Shown: one piece after another, positions 23,065 through 34,776 of the stretch
Numbering within the stretch: the first letter of the stretch is position 1
How the letters are laid out: every line of letters starts with the position of its first letter
Assembly: GCA_958295665.1 (NCBI GenBank)
Contig: OY282558.1
Location: 60,872,789 to 60,936,788 of the forward strand
Direction: 5' to 3'
DNA length: 64,000 nucleotides
Origin: Tipula vernalis
Lineage: Eukaryota > Arthropoda > Insecta > Diptera > Tipulidae
Notes under the pieces: model-generated
Databases searched by the model: none
The model's input: the letters and a program-made list of their open reading frames with translations, nothing else
What the model was told of the DNA's origin: nothing
Program-made: the position numbers and the translations under genes

Positions 23065-25944
23065 TTAATATCTATGATAGTCCCTATACTTAACAGGACT
23101 TCTTCTTTCCCGCCTTGATGTTCTTAATTGGGGTATGTTTATTTCTTCCTCAACACCAATATGACTTTGTTTAATTATACTTTCTTCTACGTTTGGACCA
23201 TTTCGTTCAAGACCCTCAGTATTGTTTGTCAGTTGGGTACTAACCTCTTTGTCTCTATCTACATTACTGTCGTCGCTATCAACACTGCGGATTGTTCCGT
23301 AATTTCTAAAATTTTTATTGAATGATTTAGATAAATGTCTTGATGTTCTTCTATATATTTTTCCTTGCTGAGATCTAATAATATATGAACGTGGTGCCTC
23401 GTGTCTATCTATAATTTTGGTTTTAAACCATTTTTTCATTGTATAGTCCCTACACATTACTATATCACCTAATTCGAAATCTTTCCTATCTCTAGCACTT
23501 TTATTATAATGATTGGCAACTTTCTTATTTTTCATTTCAAGCATTCTTTTGATCGACTCTTGATTTGAAATGCCCAACAATTTATCCCTAATTGGTAATT
23601 TCGTCATAGTTCTTCTTCCCATCAAAATTTGCGCTGGTGATAACTCAGTATCTGATATCAAAGTATTCCTGTATTCGAGCAATGCTGCTTTCCAGTCCTC
23701 ATTCTTTCTTAATATATTCTTAGCGGTTTGTATTCCTTTTTCAGCTAAACCATTTGATTGTGGATAATGTGGAGAGCTAGTAATAACTTTAAACCCCCAG
23801 TTATCTGAGAACTGTTTGAACTCATAACTATTAAAAGACATGTTATCTGCCACTAGCTCATTGGGAATTCCATGATTTGCAAACATTGTCTTTAGTTCAG
23901 TTTTCGCATTTAATTCTATAATTTCAATCCATTTACTAAAAAAATTTACAACTACTAAAAATGTCATATTTCCGTACTGCCCAATATCGCATGCAATTTT
24001 CATAAATGGTCTGTTTGGTATGTCATGCTGAATAATGCTTTCCTTCCTATTTGCATTTCTATATGTTTCACAAATTGAACAAGCCATTACGATATCTTCA
24101 ATTTCCCTGTTTATGTTTGGCCAAAACGCTATGGTTTGTGCTCGTAACTTAGTTTTTGTTATCCCTTGATGGCTTTCGTGTAGACGATTTAACATATCCC
24201 TTCTTAAGGTTGACGGTATAATTAATCTATCCTTATAAAAACATAAATCATTTTATAGGGTAATGTCGTTTCTATATTTAAAATATTTTCTTACATTGTC
24301 ATCTATTTTATCTAAATTTTTTGGCCATCTATTTATTACATATTCTTTTAGTTGTGACAAAACTATATCTTTTCCTGTTTCCATTTGGTATTGCCTTTCC
24401 TTTTCTGTGCTAACATTAATTGTATGTACTATTTCTGTCAAATTTTCTTCTTCAATGGGTTCATTCGATTTTGATCTTGACAGTAAGTCCGCTATTAGCA
24501 TATATTTTCCTGGCAAATATGTTATTGTAAAATTGTACATTACTAATTTAAGTCTCATCCTTTGTATCCTAGAACCATGTGAACTTGCTATTTCTTACTT
24601 CAGTAAACTAACTAATGGCTGATGATCTGTTTTCACTTCAATGTGCCTACCATATATATAGTTGTGAAACTTTTTAAATGAAAAAACAATTGCTAATAAT
24701 TCTTTCTCTATTTGAGCATACCTTTGCTCACATTCTGAAAGACTTCTAGATGCATAGCTAATTGGTTTACCTTCCTGTAGCAACACTGATCCTATTCCAT
24801 TTTTAGAAGCATCTGTTTGTATCGTCAATTGTTTATTCACATCGAATATTCCTAACGCTTCCGACGATTTGATAATTTCGTTGACTTTATTCAAAGATAT
24901 AGAATTAGTTTTTTCCCATTTAAATATTTTATTTTTCTTTAATAGTTCTCGCATTCCCGCTGTCAATTCTGACATATTTGGTACGAAAGCACGCATGTAA
25001 TTTAGCATGCCTAAAATGCTCTGTAATTCTTTTACGTTTGTTGGGTCTTTAATTGTGTCTATCGCGTTTACCCTTTTTGGATCCGGAGTAACTCCGCTTT
25101 TTGAGAACATATGCCTTAAAAAGTTAACCGTTTCTACTTTAAACTGAATTTTACCCTCATTAAATTTTATATTTAACTTTTTAGCTCTTTCTAACACTTG
25201 TTCTAATATTCTATCATGTTCCATTTCGTTTTCGGCGCTAATTAATATGTCATCTATACAAATGAACACACCTTTAATATCTCTAAAATTTTGCTCATTA
25301 ACCTTCTGAAAATATTGGGGTGCCATATTTAACCCAAACGGTAATCTATTGAACTTATATAAGCGAAATATGGTACCAAAACTACACAATTCACTTGATT
25401 GTTTATCTAGTTTGATTTGGAAAAACTCGTGTTTCATATCCAATACTGTAAACAACATTTTTCTCTTTAAATTCATCATGAGATCCTCTAATGATGGAAT
25501 TGGATAATATTCAGGCACTATTACGCTATTCAGTTCCTTGGGATCGAGACAAATCCTCAAATCACCACCCGGTTTTTCTATAATTACCAAATTATTTATC
25601 CATTCTACTCCATGATTTACTTTCGATAATATACCATTTTGTTCTAAACTATCTAGTTTTAATTTGAATTTTTCTTTTAGCATTATGGGTATTCTACGTA
25701 GAGCTTTTATAATCGGTATTGCACCTTCTTTTATTGTTATTTTGCATGACCCTGGTAAACAACCCAAACCACTAAATAAACTTGGATTTTCCTTAACTAA
25801 ATCCTTTTTTGTTGTAACCTCTAATATTCTCTTTTTGCTAACTAATTTAAATAATTCACTGGTCCTTAAACCAATAATAGGTCGGGTGCCCTCATCGCTA
25901 ACTATTATAAATGGCTGCATAATGCATATACTTATATTTGTCAA
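23065..25944 (-). pseudogene. Gypsy A pol: reverse transcriptase, RNase H, integrase
   Basis: One minus-strand frame interrupted by two in-frame stops (about 24596 and 24254). Order: RT with a CIDDIL box where the family has YIDD, so the Tyr is replaced by Cys; RNase H with QTDASKNGIGSVL and YAQIEKELLAIV; integrase zinc segment with CSICETY; integrase core with the Asp in ACDIGQYG, the Asp in ADNMSF and the Glu in NGLAEKG; a basic tail ending RRSPVKYRDYHRY. The second stop lies just before the integrase zinc region. A Gly-to-Arg-looking change (FLRHMF) also falls in RT. The copy probably cannot encode a full polyprotein. Confidence 0.85.
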
Positions 25945-26308
25945 ATTCTAACAATAAATCTATTTCTCCTAATGGGCTTACTTGAAATCCTCCAAACGTT
26001 TCCAGAGTAATATTAGTGCTTGTAATTTTATTTTTAGACTTCAAATTCTTTAAAATACTATTGGGTAATATATTTAAATCCGATCCTGTATCTATTTTAA
26101 AATTTATTTTTTGATCTTCTATTTTCATTATTTCTACCCATTCCTTACTTTTAAAATTGATTATATTTATGGATACTATTAGAAATTGATCTTCCTTATT
26201 ATCTATCTTATTTAGTGTATGAATCCTTTTGTAAAAACATGCATGTGTGAAATGACTTACTCGATAACATTGTTTACACTTAAATCTATACGCGGGACAT
26301 TTCTTCAC
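25898..26308 (-). pseudogene. Gypsy A gag zinc knuckle and protease segment
   Basis: The frame begins within a Cys/His zinc-knuckle region (KKCPAYRFKCKQC then HFTHAC) and continues into an aspartic protease with INFKIDTGSDLNILP, where DTG is the catalytic triad. It overlaps the gag frame upstream and the pol frame downstream in different frames, so one base was lost or gained at each junction. The first Cys pair of the knuckle is not in this frame. It is retroviral-type protease by motif; activity is unlikely in this broken copy. Confidence 0.8.
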
Positions 26309-27012
26309 TTCATGTTTTTGCTTGCATTATTTCTATTTACATGTTGATTAACATTAGATTTTGTAAATTGATTACCTTTGTAGAAATTATTACTCATGCT
26401 GGCTCTTGTTCCGTTATGTTTTATGACATCCACCTGTTCTCTTCTTGTTTTTTGCACTTCCGCCGTTTGTTGCTTATTAATCTCGACTGTCCGACATTTC
26501 TCTATCGCTTTCTCCACACTCAAGTTGTCTATATCTAATAATCCTGCTTGTAAGGACAGATCGCTAATACCCAATACGATTTTATCCCATATTTGTGAAT
26601 CCGCATCTGCATAATCACATGTTTTCACTAGTCTTTGTACGTCGTTAAGAAAACTATCGAATGTTTCGCCATTTCTCTGCATTCTTTTGTTAAACATGTA
26701 TCTCTCATATACAATGTTTTTCCGAGGGTTGCAATATGTTTCAATTAATTCCATCACTTTTTTGTAATTTGCTTTTTCTGCTTTCGCATCTTCTTCCTGC
26801 GCAGTAAATTTGAGGTTATTAAAAATTTTAATAAGTTCCTCTCCGCCAATATTCAATAAAATTGCCACTTTCACTTCATCTATTTTTTTGTCATTGCCCG
26901 TAGCTTTCATGTATATTTCTATGCGTTGTTTAAATATTTTCCACGCTTCTGATATATTTGATGACGTTCCCCATTTGAACGCTGGTGGCATATTCATCAC
27001 CATACCCTCCAT
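26305..27012 (-). CDS. Gypsy A gag, capsid part
   Basis: The 235-residue product starts MEGMVMNMPPAFKWG and has the FKQRIEIYMKATG and CDYADADSQIWDKIVLGI segments typical of the capsid-like part of insect Gypsy gag, including the conserved spacing from ETFDSFLNDVQRLVKTC. It ends just before the zinc knuckle. Gag assembles the particle that carries the RNA. The 5' LTR lies about 100 bases upstream. Related gags occur in elements B and C of this window. Confidence 0.8.
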   Translation of the reverse strand: MEGMVMNMPPAFKWGTSSNISEAWKIFKQRIEIYMKATGNDKKIDEVKVAILLNIGGEELIKIFNNLKFTAQEEDAKAEKANYKKVMELIETYCNPRKNIVYERYMFNKRMQRNGETFDSFLNDVQRLVKTCDYADADSQIWDKIVLGISDLSLQAGLLDIDNLSVEKAIEKCRTVEINKQQTAEVQKTRREQVDVIKHNGTRASMSNNFYKGNQFTKSNVNQHVNRNNASKNMK

Positions 27013-27118
27013 TTTGAATTTTAATAATTTGTATAGCTTAATGTACTTATACTCGTATAACTTTCATTCTTAAAGAAAAAACCTTTATTATTCATTTGTA
27101 ATTTTTTCACCGGCTGGC

Positions 27119-27209
27119 ACTTATCAATATCATATCTGTTATACATTATATTTTGAGAATTCACATCACCTATTTGTTATGTGTATAACAGATATTTTGT
27201 TATACAACA
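27119..27209 (-). repeat. Gypsy A 5' LTR (91 bp)
   Basis: Identical to the left copy. The sequence directly inside it (minus strand) is TGCCAGCCGGTG, which would be the primer-binding site but does not start with the usual TGG, so the tRNA primer was not assigned. Confidence 0.8.
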
Positions 27210-28100
27210 GTCAGGTTACCACTGGTGGGGCCAGACTACTTAGTTAGAAGTAAAACTATGTTGTTAAAACGAATTGGATAAATTAGTTAGGTTACCTCGG
27301 GCGGGGCCTAACTATTTATTTAGAGAAACAACCTTTTTGATTTCTAAGTTTATTCTGTTTTTATTGAAGGAAGGGGTGCTTACTAAGCATTAAACGATAA
27401 AAAGAATAAAAATGACACAAATATAAAATATAAGTCAAGTAATCAACTTATGTTGTTGTTGTTATGAAGTTCATACTCATTTTCAGTCGCACGATTCAAC
27501 AGGTAGTCGAGTACTTTTTATTGTAATAGCCGGGTTATCCGGGTGTATTAAAAAATACATAAGTATATCTTAGTTGTTTTCGATGTTTCGTTGGAATCAT
27601 ATGGCTCCGTGAATTAACTCCGCGGGAATTAATTCCGCCGCCAAAAATGAAATTATTTCGCGTCATTTAAAAATTAATTCTGCCACCTCAATTTTTTAGA
27701 AAACTGAATTAAATCCGCGCGGAATTAATTCAATTTTAATTATTATTCAAATCCGTCGAGAAACTAATTAATAATAATAAGTTAAATTCATTTCGAACTA
27801 TTGTTGAAGTACAAGTTTTTCAGTACTTTTTCGTGAAGGTGTGAAGAATGTGTAACATTTCAGTTTCAATTCAAGACATTAAATTCATGTCAATCTTTTG
27901 TAACCCAATAACCGTTTTAAAAAATAGTCCAATTTTTAATAATAATAATTTATTGGCATAACTTAACAAAATTTGGTTTTCTTATAAGCGATTTATATAT
28001 TGAGATGAGCTACTTATTTAATAGAGCTTTACTACAATTAAATGGTTAATTAATGATATTAGCGATTTACTTCAATTAATTGTGTTACAATTATCTTAAA
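27210..28100. repeat. Dispersed repeat, copy 2, and flanking non-coding DNA
   Basis: At 27210 and 27283 a GTTACC...GGGGCC-AACTA-like unit occurs twice about 74 bases apart. From 27501 the order GGTAGTCGAGTA, AAAAATACATAAGTAT, CGATGTTTCGTTGGAATC, GGCTCCG and AATTAATTCCGC matches copy 1 (8326 and 10418). A TTAAATTCATGTCAATCTTTTGTAACCCAATAA block at about 27884 also returns at about 32766. No coding region. Confidence 0.6.
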
Positions 28101-28246
28101 TGATTAATTCAGCCCATCTTAACCTAATCTTACACTAAACTTAAAACTATAAAAATCACTACACTTTCAACATGCCATATGTACATACCTGAGGCATGTA
28201 TATTAGCTTTGAAATAATAGGCAATTTATGCATAATCAAAATATGT

Positions 28247-30835
28247 TTAGATTGAAAATCCTAACGTTTGTATTAATTGATTATCTATAAAATGTAATTT
28301 AGATATATATTTTATTTTAGATTCGTTAATGAGTATTTCAATTAATTTTATCTTTACTTCCGAATGCAGCCGATCAGTGTGGTATCTTCTAGGTAAGTTC
28401 CTAATAATTTTTAGGAATTTATTCTGAACGATTTGTAACTTTTGAATATGAGTTTTCGGTAGCTCTGCCCATAAGGGAGCCCCATACAATATAATAGGTA
28501 GGACCATCGCTTTATAGACAAGTATTTTACTATCAATATTCATTTTACTATTTCTATTTATGAGCGGATAGAGAGATTTCAGTAACTTACTTGTTTTCTC
28601 AATTACGCTATTGATATGGCTTTTAAATGTTAGCCTTTGGTCTAAATGAATTCCGAGATACTTCACTGATTGACTCCACTGTAAAGAAGAGCCCATAAGT
28701 ATGATTGGTCTATCAGGCAATTTTCTCGAGGCCCGGCACCGAGTGAAGTATATTGCTTCACATTTTGCGGTATTTAAACGTAGTTTCCATTTATTGAAAT
28801 AAGCAGTTAAGTCGTTTATGTACAACTGTAATTTTGACGTAATATTCGACCCTAGTTCATCGGCAGTAAAAATGGCTATGTCGTCCGCAAATAAAGCTAT
28901 TTCACAGTTGTTCGATTTAGGAATATCATTTATAAATAGATTAAATAACAGTGGGCTTAATACTGCTCCTTGAGGTACACCACTGAAAAGTTCTTCCGTA
29001 TTTGATGCACAGTTGGCGATCTGGACAAAATATTTGCGATTCTTTAAGAATGACTTTACCGTTTTTAGTATATATAAGGGAAAATTGAGACATTTCATTT
29101 TATAGATTATACCATCTCTCCAAACGAGATCAAAGGCGCTTTTAAGATCTAGTAGTATCGTGCCGGTTGACTTTTGTAATTTACGGTTTGTTTTGATATA
29201 ATGGGTTAACCTGTGTATTTGATGGATAGTGGAGTGCTGCGATTTAAACCCGAACTGTTCATTAATTAGTATTCTGTTATCGTCTATATAAGTATCCATT
29301 CTAGATTTGACTAGTCTTTCAAATATCTTTACAATACAACTTAGTAAACTAATCGGACGATAGTTTAGAATTTCGGTAGGATCTTTCCCTGTTTTTATTA
29401 CAGGTAATACTTTAGCAAGTTTCCATACATTAGGGAAATATCCTGAGGAGAGACATTTGTTGAAAATTTTACACAGCAGAGAAATTGCTATTGGTGGAAG
29501 ATTTTTTAGTAGTTGATTAGGAATTTTGTCTACTCCTGGAGCTTTAAATGGTCGAACTGATTGTATAACGGAACTTAACTCTTTGCATGTTATTAGTTCT
29601 ATATTATAACCAGTATCTGGAATATCAGTCAAATCAATTTCATCACAAACATTTTTTATTTCGTTATCAAGTAAATTAATAGAACTATGTGAATCCGGAA
29701 ATTTAAACGCTTCGGAGAGTGCATTACATTTTTCTTCGTTAGTAAATAATCTAATGTTGCTAGAGCCGTCCTTAAGTGGTGGAACAGGGCGAGGTTTATT
29801 CTTGAAGTTCTTAGCGGTGTACCAGAATTTTTTTGAACCCGTCTCCATATCTTTTAAATTATTTTGCCATTTATGGTTGATCAGAGCCCAGATCATTTCC
29901 TGAATTTTTTTATTTAAATAGTTTACTATTGTTTTAAAATATGGAAATCGGTATCTAATAAATTGTCTTCGTCTAAGATTTTTTAGTTTTATTAGATTCT
30001 GAATCTCATCAGATAATTGAATACGTTCGGGATGTTTCAATGGAGTTTCTGGCACACTAATAGTCCGAGCTTCTGTAATTATTTCAGAGAATATATTTAC
30101 CGATTCTTCGATATGTCCGTTATTATCTAATAGAAAATCATGATTTGAAAGTTTATAATCAATATATTGTCGGTATGATTTCCAATCAGCCTCGCGGTAA
30201 TTAGAGTAGGTTGGGACGAATCTACTACATTTAATCTGAAAATTGAATTCGCAAAGGACTGGATAATGGTCTGAATTGAGATCCTGAATTGTCGCTACAT
30301 TATGCACATACATAGATTGGTTTGTTAAAAATAGGTCCAAATAGCTGGGAATACCTCTATGGCTGTAATAAGTAGGCTTATCCGGTGTTAAAACTGAAAA
30401 ATTGTTGGAATTGACATGTAAATTATGCAAAGTGCGCCCACCTTTATTATTTCTCAGGCAGTCCCAACTAGTATGTCTACAGTTAAAATCACCACCAATA
30501 ATGAATGGGGATGTAAAGTTAGTAAGCTTGATCAGATCATTTCGAAAATCTACAACATTGGAATTTGGACAATAACAAGATATAATTTTTAGATGGTTTC
30601 CGTCGTCAAGTTCAACAGCTATTCCAATAGATTCAATCGAATTCATATTAAGATCAGAAGACAAACTATGAGATATATTCCTTCGGATTAAAATAGCTAC
30701 TCCACCTTTCTGTTGTCCTACCCGTTCATTTCTACATATAAAATATCCCGTACAATTAAGCGCTATATTAGGCTTCAAATGGGTTTCCGTTAGTAACATA
30801 ATGTCTATCTTGTTGTCTGTAAGAAATTTTTCCAA
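28247..30835 (-). CDS. LINE D ORF2: endonuclease and reverse transcriptase
   Basis: The 862-residue frame holds an AP-type endonuclease (MLLTETHLKP, IIGGDFNCRHTSWDC, DLNSDHYPVLC) at about residues 1-210. The reverse transcriptase follows at about 430-720, with NYRPISLLSCIVKIFERL, FGFKSQHSTIHQIHRL, DLKSAFDLVWRDG, GVPQGAVLSPLLFNLFIND and FADDIAIF, the catalytic box. The first residues of the endonuclease (ISTWNARSVKP) lie in a neighbouring frame at about 30840-30900, a one-base shift at an A-run near 30846. Apart from that the frame is open end to end. It would make DNA nicks and copy the LINE RNA at the target. Confidence 0.9.
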   Translation of the reverse strand: MEKFLTDNKIDIMLLTETHLKPNIALNCTGYFICRNERVGQQKGGVAILIRRNISHSLSSDLNMNSIESIGIAVELDDGNHLKIISCYCPNSNVVDFRNDLIKLTNFTSPFIIGGDFNCRHTSWDCLRNNKGGRTLHNLHVNSNNFSVLTPDKPTYYSHRGIPSYLDLFLTNQSMYVHNVATIQDLNSDHYPVLCEFNFQIKCSRFVPTYSNYREADWKSYRQYIDYKLSNHDFLLDNNGHIEESVNIFSEIITEARTISVPETPLKHPERIQLSDEIQNLIKLKNLRRRQFIRYRFPYFKTIVNYLNKKIQEMIWALINHKWQNNLKDMETGSKKFWYTAKNFKNKPRPVPPLKDGSSNIRLFTNEEKCNALSEAFKFPDSHSSINLLDNEIKNVCDEIDLTDIPDTGYNIELITCKELSSVIQSVRPFKAPGVDKIPNQLLKNLPPIAISLLCKIFNKCLSSGYFPNVWKLAKVLPVIKTGKDPTEILNYRPISLLSCIVKIFERLVKSRMDTYIDDNRILINEQFGFKSQHSTIHQIHRLTHYIKTNRKLQKSTGTILLDLKSAFDLVWRDGIIYKMKCLNFPLYILKTVKSFLKNRKYFVQIANCASNTEELFSGVPQGAVLSPLLFNLFINDIPKSNNCEIALFADDIAIFTADELGSNITSKLQLYINDLTAYFNKWKLRLNTAKCEAIYFTRCRASRKLPDRPIILMGSSLQWSQSVKYLGIHLDQRLTFKSHINSVIEKTSKLLKSLYPLINRNSKMNIDSKILVYKAMVLPIILYGAPLWAELPKTHIQKLQIVQNKFLKIIRNLPRRYHTDRLHSEVKIKLIEILINESKIKYISKLHFIDNQLIQTLGFSI

Positions 30836-30889
30836 TAAGTGTTTTTAGGTTTAACGCTCCGTGCGTTCCATGTGGAAATTTTTAAATTA

Positions 30890-32082
30890 TTATGGATGAC
30901 CAACATACCTATGAGCGACTTCTGAGAGCATTCGAATTTGTTCAATTTTTGTTTTACAATTCTTCGATTTGTCAACAATTTCACTAAAAATAAGAAATAA
31001 TTCGTTAAGTGTAAATAAATCACTGTTTGATTTTACCGCGTTTGCATATCCTTGATTTGATCCTGATGGTTGGTTGTTAACTTTGGGTTGAATATTCTGA
31101 TTTATTGTAGCTGGAAAGTCGTTTAAGTTCCATTGATATTCTGTATTATATTGTTGCTGCGTTGATTTTGCTTGTAAGTGCTGTTTAATTGATAGTTGTT
31201 TCTTCATATTCAAGTATTCGCTCCTAGCTGGGCAAATGACGGAGTTAGCTGCATGATTGCCATTACAGTTGGCACATTTAAATTTTGAAGCATCGTTGTT
31301 AAGAGGATATTCTTCCGAATCTTTGTGTGTAATGGTACAGTATCTACATCTTGGTTTCATAAAGCAATTTACAGCGCCATGACCGAACATATGGCATTTG
31401 TAGCATTGCGTAAGTCGATTAGGCCGGTTTTGATAGATGTCCCAATTACATACTACGTGCGCTACGTATCTTACGCTTTTAAGTTGATTCAGTTTAATTG
31501 TACCTTTTTTATATAAGACGTAGTAAACTGCATCGTTATCAAATCGTTTTTTTTTAATTCAATTTTATGAACTTTTAAAGGTTCAAAACCTTGATCTTTT
31601 AACGAATCCACAATTATTTGAGGATCCATATCTGGTAAACCATATAGCACAAACTTCGTTGTCTTATCATCATTCTTAGTGAACGAATAACCTTCTTGAT
31701 CACCAGTTTTAATTTCATTTAGAATCTTGTCGTAATCACTTTCACTAAATACAAATACTTTTACTCCTATTTTGATCAACTTTAAACCGTATTTCTCAAT
31801 TTTTAATTTTTTCATCATATCTACCATATGACTATAACCAATTTTTGTAACAATTGGTGGAATTCTGCTATGTTGCGTAACATTTCTATTGTTGTTACGT
31901 TGACTGACATTGATACCGCTAATATTTCGAACGATTGGTTCGAACTGATTTTGACGTACTGGTATTGCGAATATATTATTATCCGTTATGTTGTTATTAT
32001 CTACATGATTAGACATTTTTAATAATTTGTTCTGGGAATCATTTGATAAGGCCCATGGGCTTTTCTTGAAATTTCCAGCCAA
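30890..32082 (-). pseudogene. LINE D ORF1: PRE_C2HC domain and zinc knuckles, one frameshift
   Basis: The first frame (31489-32082) starts MAGNFKKSPWALS and carries FVLYGLPDMDPQIIVDSL, the pattern of the PRE_C2HC domain that precedes zinc knuckles in Jockey-type ORF1. It stops after a run of six A at about 31503. The next frame (30890 to about 31470) continues with three Cys/His knuckles: QCYKCHMFGHGAVNC, CRYCTITH and CANCNGNHAANSVIC. ORF1 binds the LINE RNA. A single A gained or lost explains the break, so this may be an assembly error. Confidence 0.8.
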
Positions 32083-32100
32083 TTCTATTCACAATTTATT

Positions 32101-33652
32101 ATTTCTTGTCACTTAAACTTTTATATTCGCTGTTTTCACACACTCTGTTTACAGAATTTAATTGCTTTTATTTACAGTTTTTGTTTTAAATTATTTACCA
32201 AAGTAAATTACAATCGATGTGTATACATCGAGAGACAAAACTCAACTCCGTCCAATTTTTAATGATTTTTTCAATTGTGAAAACAAAGAGTATCATGGTT
32301 ACATAGTTTAAGAACAACATTTTATATTTTGAGAAACCCGTTAGATTTTGGTTTAGATTTAAAATATTTAGCAATAAAAAATGCGTGATTGGGATAGATT
32401 CACTTACAAGACAACAAATAAAACGCATACCGATTTTAAGTAATTTAAGGACAGTTCCCTCCACCCTTTCTTTATAATGTTATAGTGAATAATAATCGGT
32501 TTCGGGTACCCTAATCCCGACTGACGAAATTTAAAATCAAACTGACGGTTTCGATATTTTATATACTTCGTTTTGAAATTGCTAGTCTCATAGTAGATTA
32601 TAATATATTAACCATTTAATTGTCACTTTGTGATTTTCTTTTAAAAAGAATGATCCCAAAAAAAAATTATGGATGCGGGCGGTCATTTTAGGATATGGAT
32701 ATTCGTATTAGTACTCTAAAAAAATTTCAGAAATGTCTTATTATTATGTTACCAGGTTGTAACGTTAAATTCATTCAAACTTTTGTAATCCAATAAGATT
32801 TTTAATACTTTTTCTTGATTCGATGACAATATTTGTATTTGAACCTTCTAATTTTTGTGGTGGAATAAATTCATATTTATCGGTGGAGTTAAATTCATTT
32901 GAAAAATGAATTAAATCCGCGATATTTAATTTTTAAAACCGACCTAATACCTACTGAACTAAATCCTCACAAAATTATTTTATTTTAAAAAAATTAGATA
33001 TTGCGGATTTAATTTATATTAAAAATGGAATTAATTTCGCCATATAAAAATTTTTGGCGGAAGTAATTCAAGCCCCTAAAGGTGGATTCTTTACAAATCA
33101 ATTCTTTACATTTCTTTTTGTTGCCCCAGTTATCTCCTTGATCACTCAGAAAATTCGGCAAATTTAATTTAAATTTCGGCAAATTTAATTTAAAATTACA
33201 TCTTAGGTTATTTTAAATAAAACAAAATTATCTCAATAAATTCGCTTTTTGAAACCAGATCACGATAAATACGAACAATGTTGACTCGATTCCGTTCCAT
33301 TTCATTTCACTAACCGGGAATATACCTACTAAATTAAATTACCGGGGTAGTCGAGTATTTGAAAAAGGATCAAAATATTCGAATACTCACCCGGGATACC
33401 AGGACGGAATCTCACGGGAAGAAAAATACTGTTGAACGACTTTTTAATGTTTCATTATTCTGAAGATTTTGTGAATCCGATATCCGATATAATATCACCA
33501 ACTATGAATAGTTGCTTGTTTCCGTGATTTATTTAAACCCTCAACAAATGACTTTTCCCTGAACTAGATAGACCCCGTACGACCTTTCTTTCGAATGTTT
33601 GGAGGATTGAACGACCAAACATGAGAACTGTTACATTGAAAGCTACTGTCTT
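32101..33652. repeat. Dispersed repeat, copy 3, with flanking non-coding DNA
   Basis: GGATGCGGGCGG at about 32672 followed by GGATATGGATATTCGTATTAGTA matches about 8625. TTTGTGGTGGAATAAATTCATATTTATCGGTGGAG at about 32860 matches about 10550. A GGGGTAGTCGAGTATTTGAA block sits at about 33345. The order of blocks differs from copy 1. The frame at 32195-32464 is not convincing. Confidence 0.55.
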
Positions 33653-34771
33653 CCACCGTAAAAAACGCCTAGGCGCTTTAAACGAATAGAGCGCCTACTG
33701 GGCGTTTTATTCGAATAATACGCCCAGAGCGTTTTATTCAAGTTAAATGATTTAAGTAATACTGTAAGGATATTTATTATAAAATATATAAATTAGTTCG
33801 AAAAATTCATATGCTAAAATTCATATTACTTTGAGTGATTGTCTTGACCTTGATTTTACGTGCTTCGTAAGAAGTTGAGCAGCTCGAAGGAAGACTCGAA
33901 AAAATAAATGTCAAAATCAATCGAATATTCATATTTTCTAAAGTATGTAAATCTAATTTGCGATCGAATGGAGGATTATATTTAAACCTGAATTTCTGAG
34001 ATTTTGTTAATATTTCCAAATTGCTGTAAAATTCGTGAGTCGATTTCTTAAATTTTTAACCTGAAAAGTAATGAAAGATTAATCTTGGTAGTGTAATGAA
34101 ACGTGAAGTTTCGAAATTCAAATTTAGTTCTTGTTAAAATCCAAGAATTTAATATTTTTCAAGGCATTTGGCTAAAAATCGGTATTTTTTTTTATTAGCA
34201 GTACGCTGTAAAGAAAATATCTATCTATATCTCTCGTTTTTTACATGGTTGGAAGGAAGAATGATGATGGTGTGGAAGAATTATGAACCTACTGAATTTT
34301 TTTACTAAACTATGTAAAAGAATAATTTTTTCTTAGAGTTCTCATATAACTCTTTTTCAGAACTATTTTATGACGGCTTAAGAAACTTTCGTCATCAAAC
34401 ATAAAGCATTAATAGAGCTGCTTACAAGCGGTCTTGAGTTTGATTCTAGCCACAGATTCTAGCCATCGACAAACAAAAACGTTTTTGAGTAAACAATCGT
34501 TCGTTGGGCTGACCAGCTACTACATTCAACAAAACGTTATAATTACGGTTCGGAAGGTACCAGTTGAGGTGCGATAAGGTCGATTCCGGCTTCTAAGCTA
34601 TAGAATTTTTTGATTTTTGTTAAAAGTATTTAGAGTTTTAATCTCGACTGCAGACAATTTAGAAGCTTACCAACCAAAAGCAAATAACATATTCAAACTT
34701 TCTCTACGTTATTGCAGTTCGCAGGCTTACAGGTACAAATTTTAAACGTAATAGCTTAGATATTCTTAACT

Positions 34772-34776
34772 GTAAG
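34772..34776. repeat. Target duplication GTAAG of Gypsy B, left copy
   Basis: GTAAG precedes the left LTR and the same five bases follow the right LTR at 39465-39469, marking a clean integrase-mediated insertion. Confidence 0.8.

Larger units (their letters stand above)
22852..27209 (-). mobile_element. Ty3/Gypsy retrotransposon A, complete but with broken genes
   Basis: Two identical 91-base direct repeats (22852-22942 and 27119-27209) bound a 4.36-kb element read on the minus strand. The 3' repeat is preceded by a polypurine tract (AAAAGGGGAGA, minus strand), immediately before TGTTGTATAAC, marking the LTR start. Gene order is gag, protease, reverse transcriptase, RNase H, integrase, the Gypsy order. 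The LTRs are unusually short and do not end in the common CA. No matching target duplication is seen: the flanks are CTGAC on the left and GTCAG on the right, which are inverted rather than direct. Coding frames contain a frameshift and two in-frame stops. Confidence 0.85.
28100..32100 (-). mobile_element. Jockey-like non-LTR retrotransposon D
   Basis: A LINE on the minus strand with two open frames: an ORF1 with zinc knuckles (30890-32082) and an ORF2 with endonuclease and reverse transcriptase (28247 to about 30870). There is no RNase H domain, which fits the Jockey clade. The ends are uncertain: no clean poly(A) tail or target duplication was identified, and the 5' end may reach beyond 32100. 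Both ORFs have a single-base shift, at A-runs. Confidence 0.75.

Noticed and set aside
24263..24622. Plus-strand frames antisense to Gypsy A, B and C pol
   Set aside because: Shadows of the minus-strand pol genes.
22852..27209. env-like gene in Gypsy elements (errantivirus type)
   Set aside because: No frame between integrase and the 3' LTR in A, B, C, E or H long enough or with signal/transmembrane features.
34141..34776. Gene in the TIR element interior
   Set aside because: No frame of useful length or motif; treated as non-coding.
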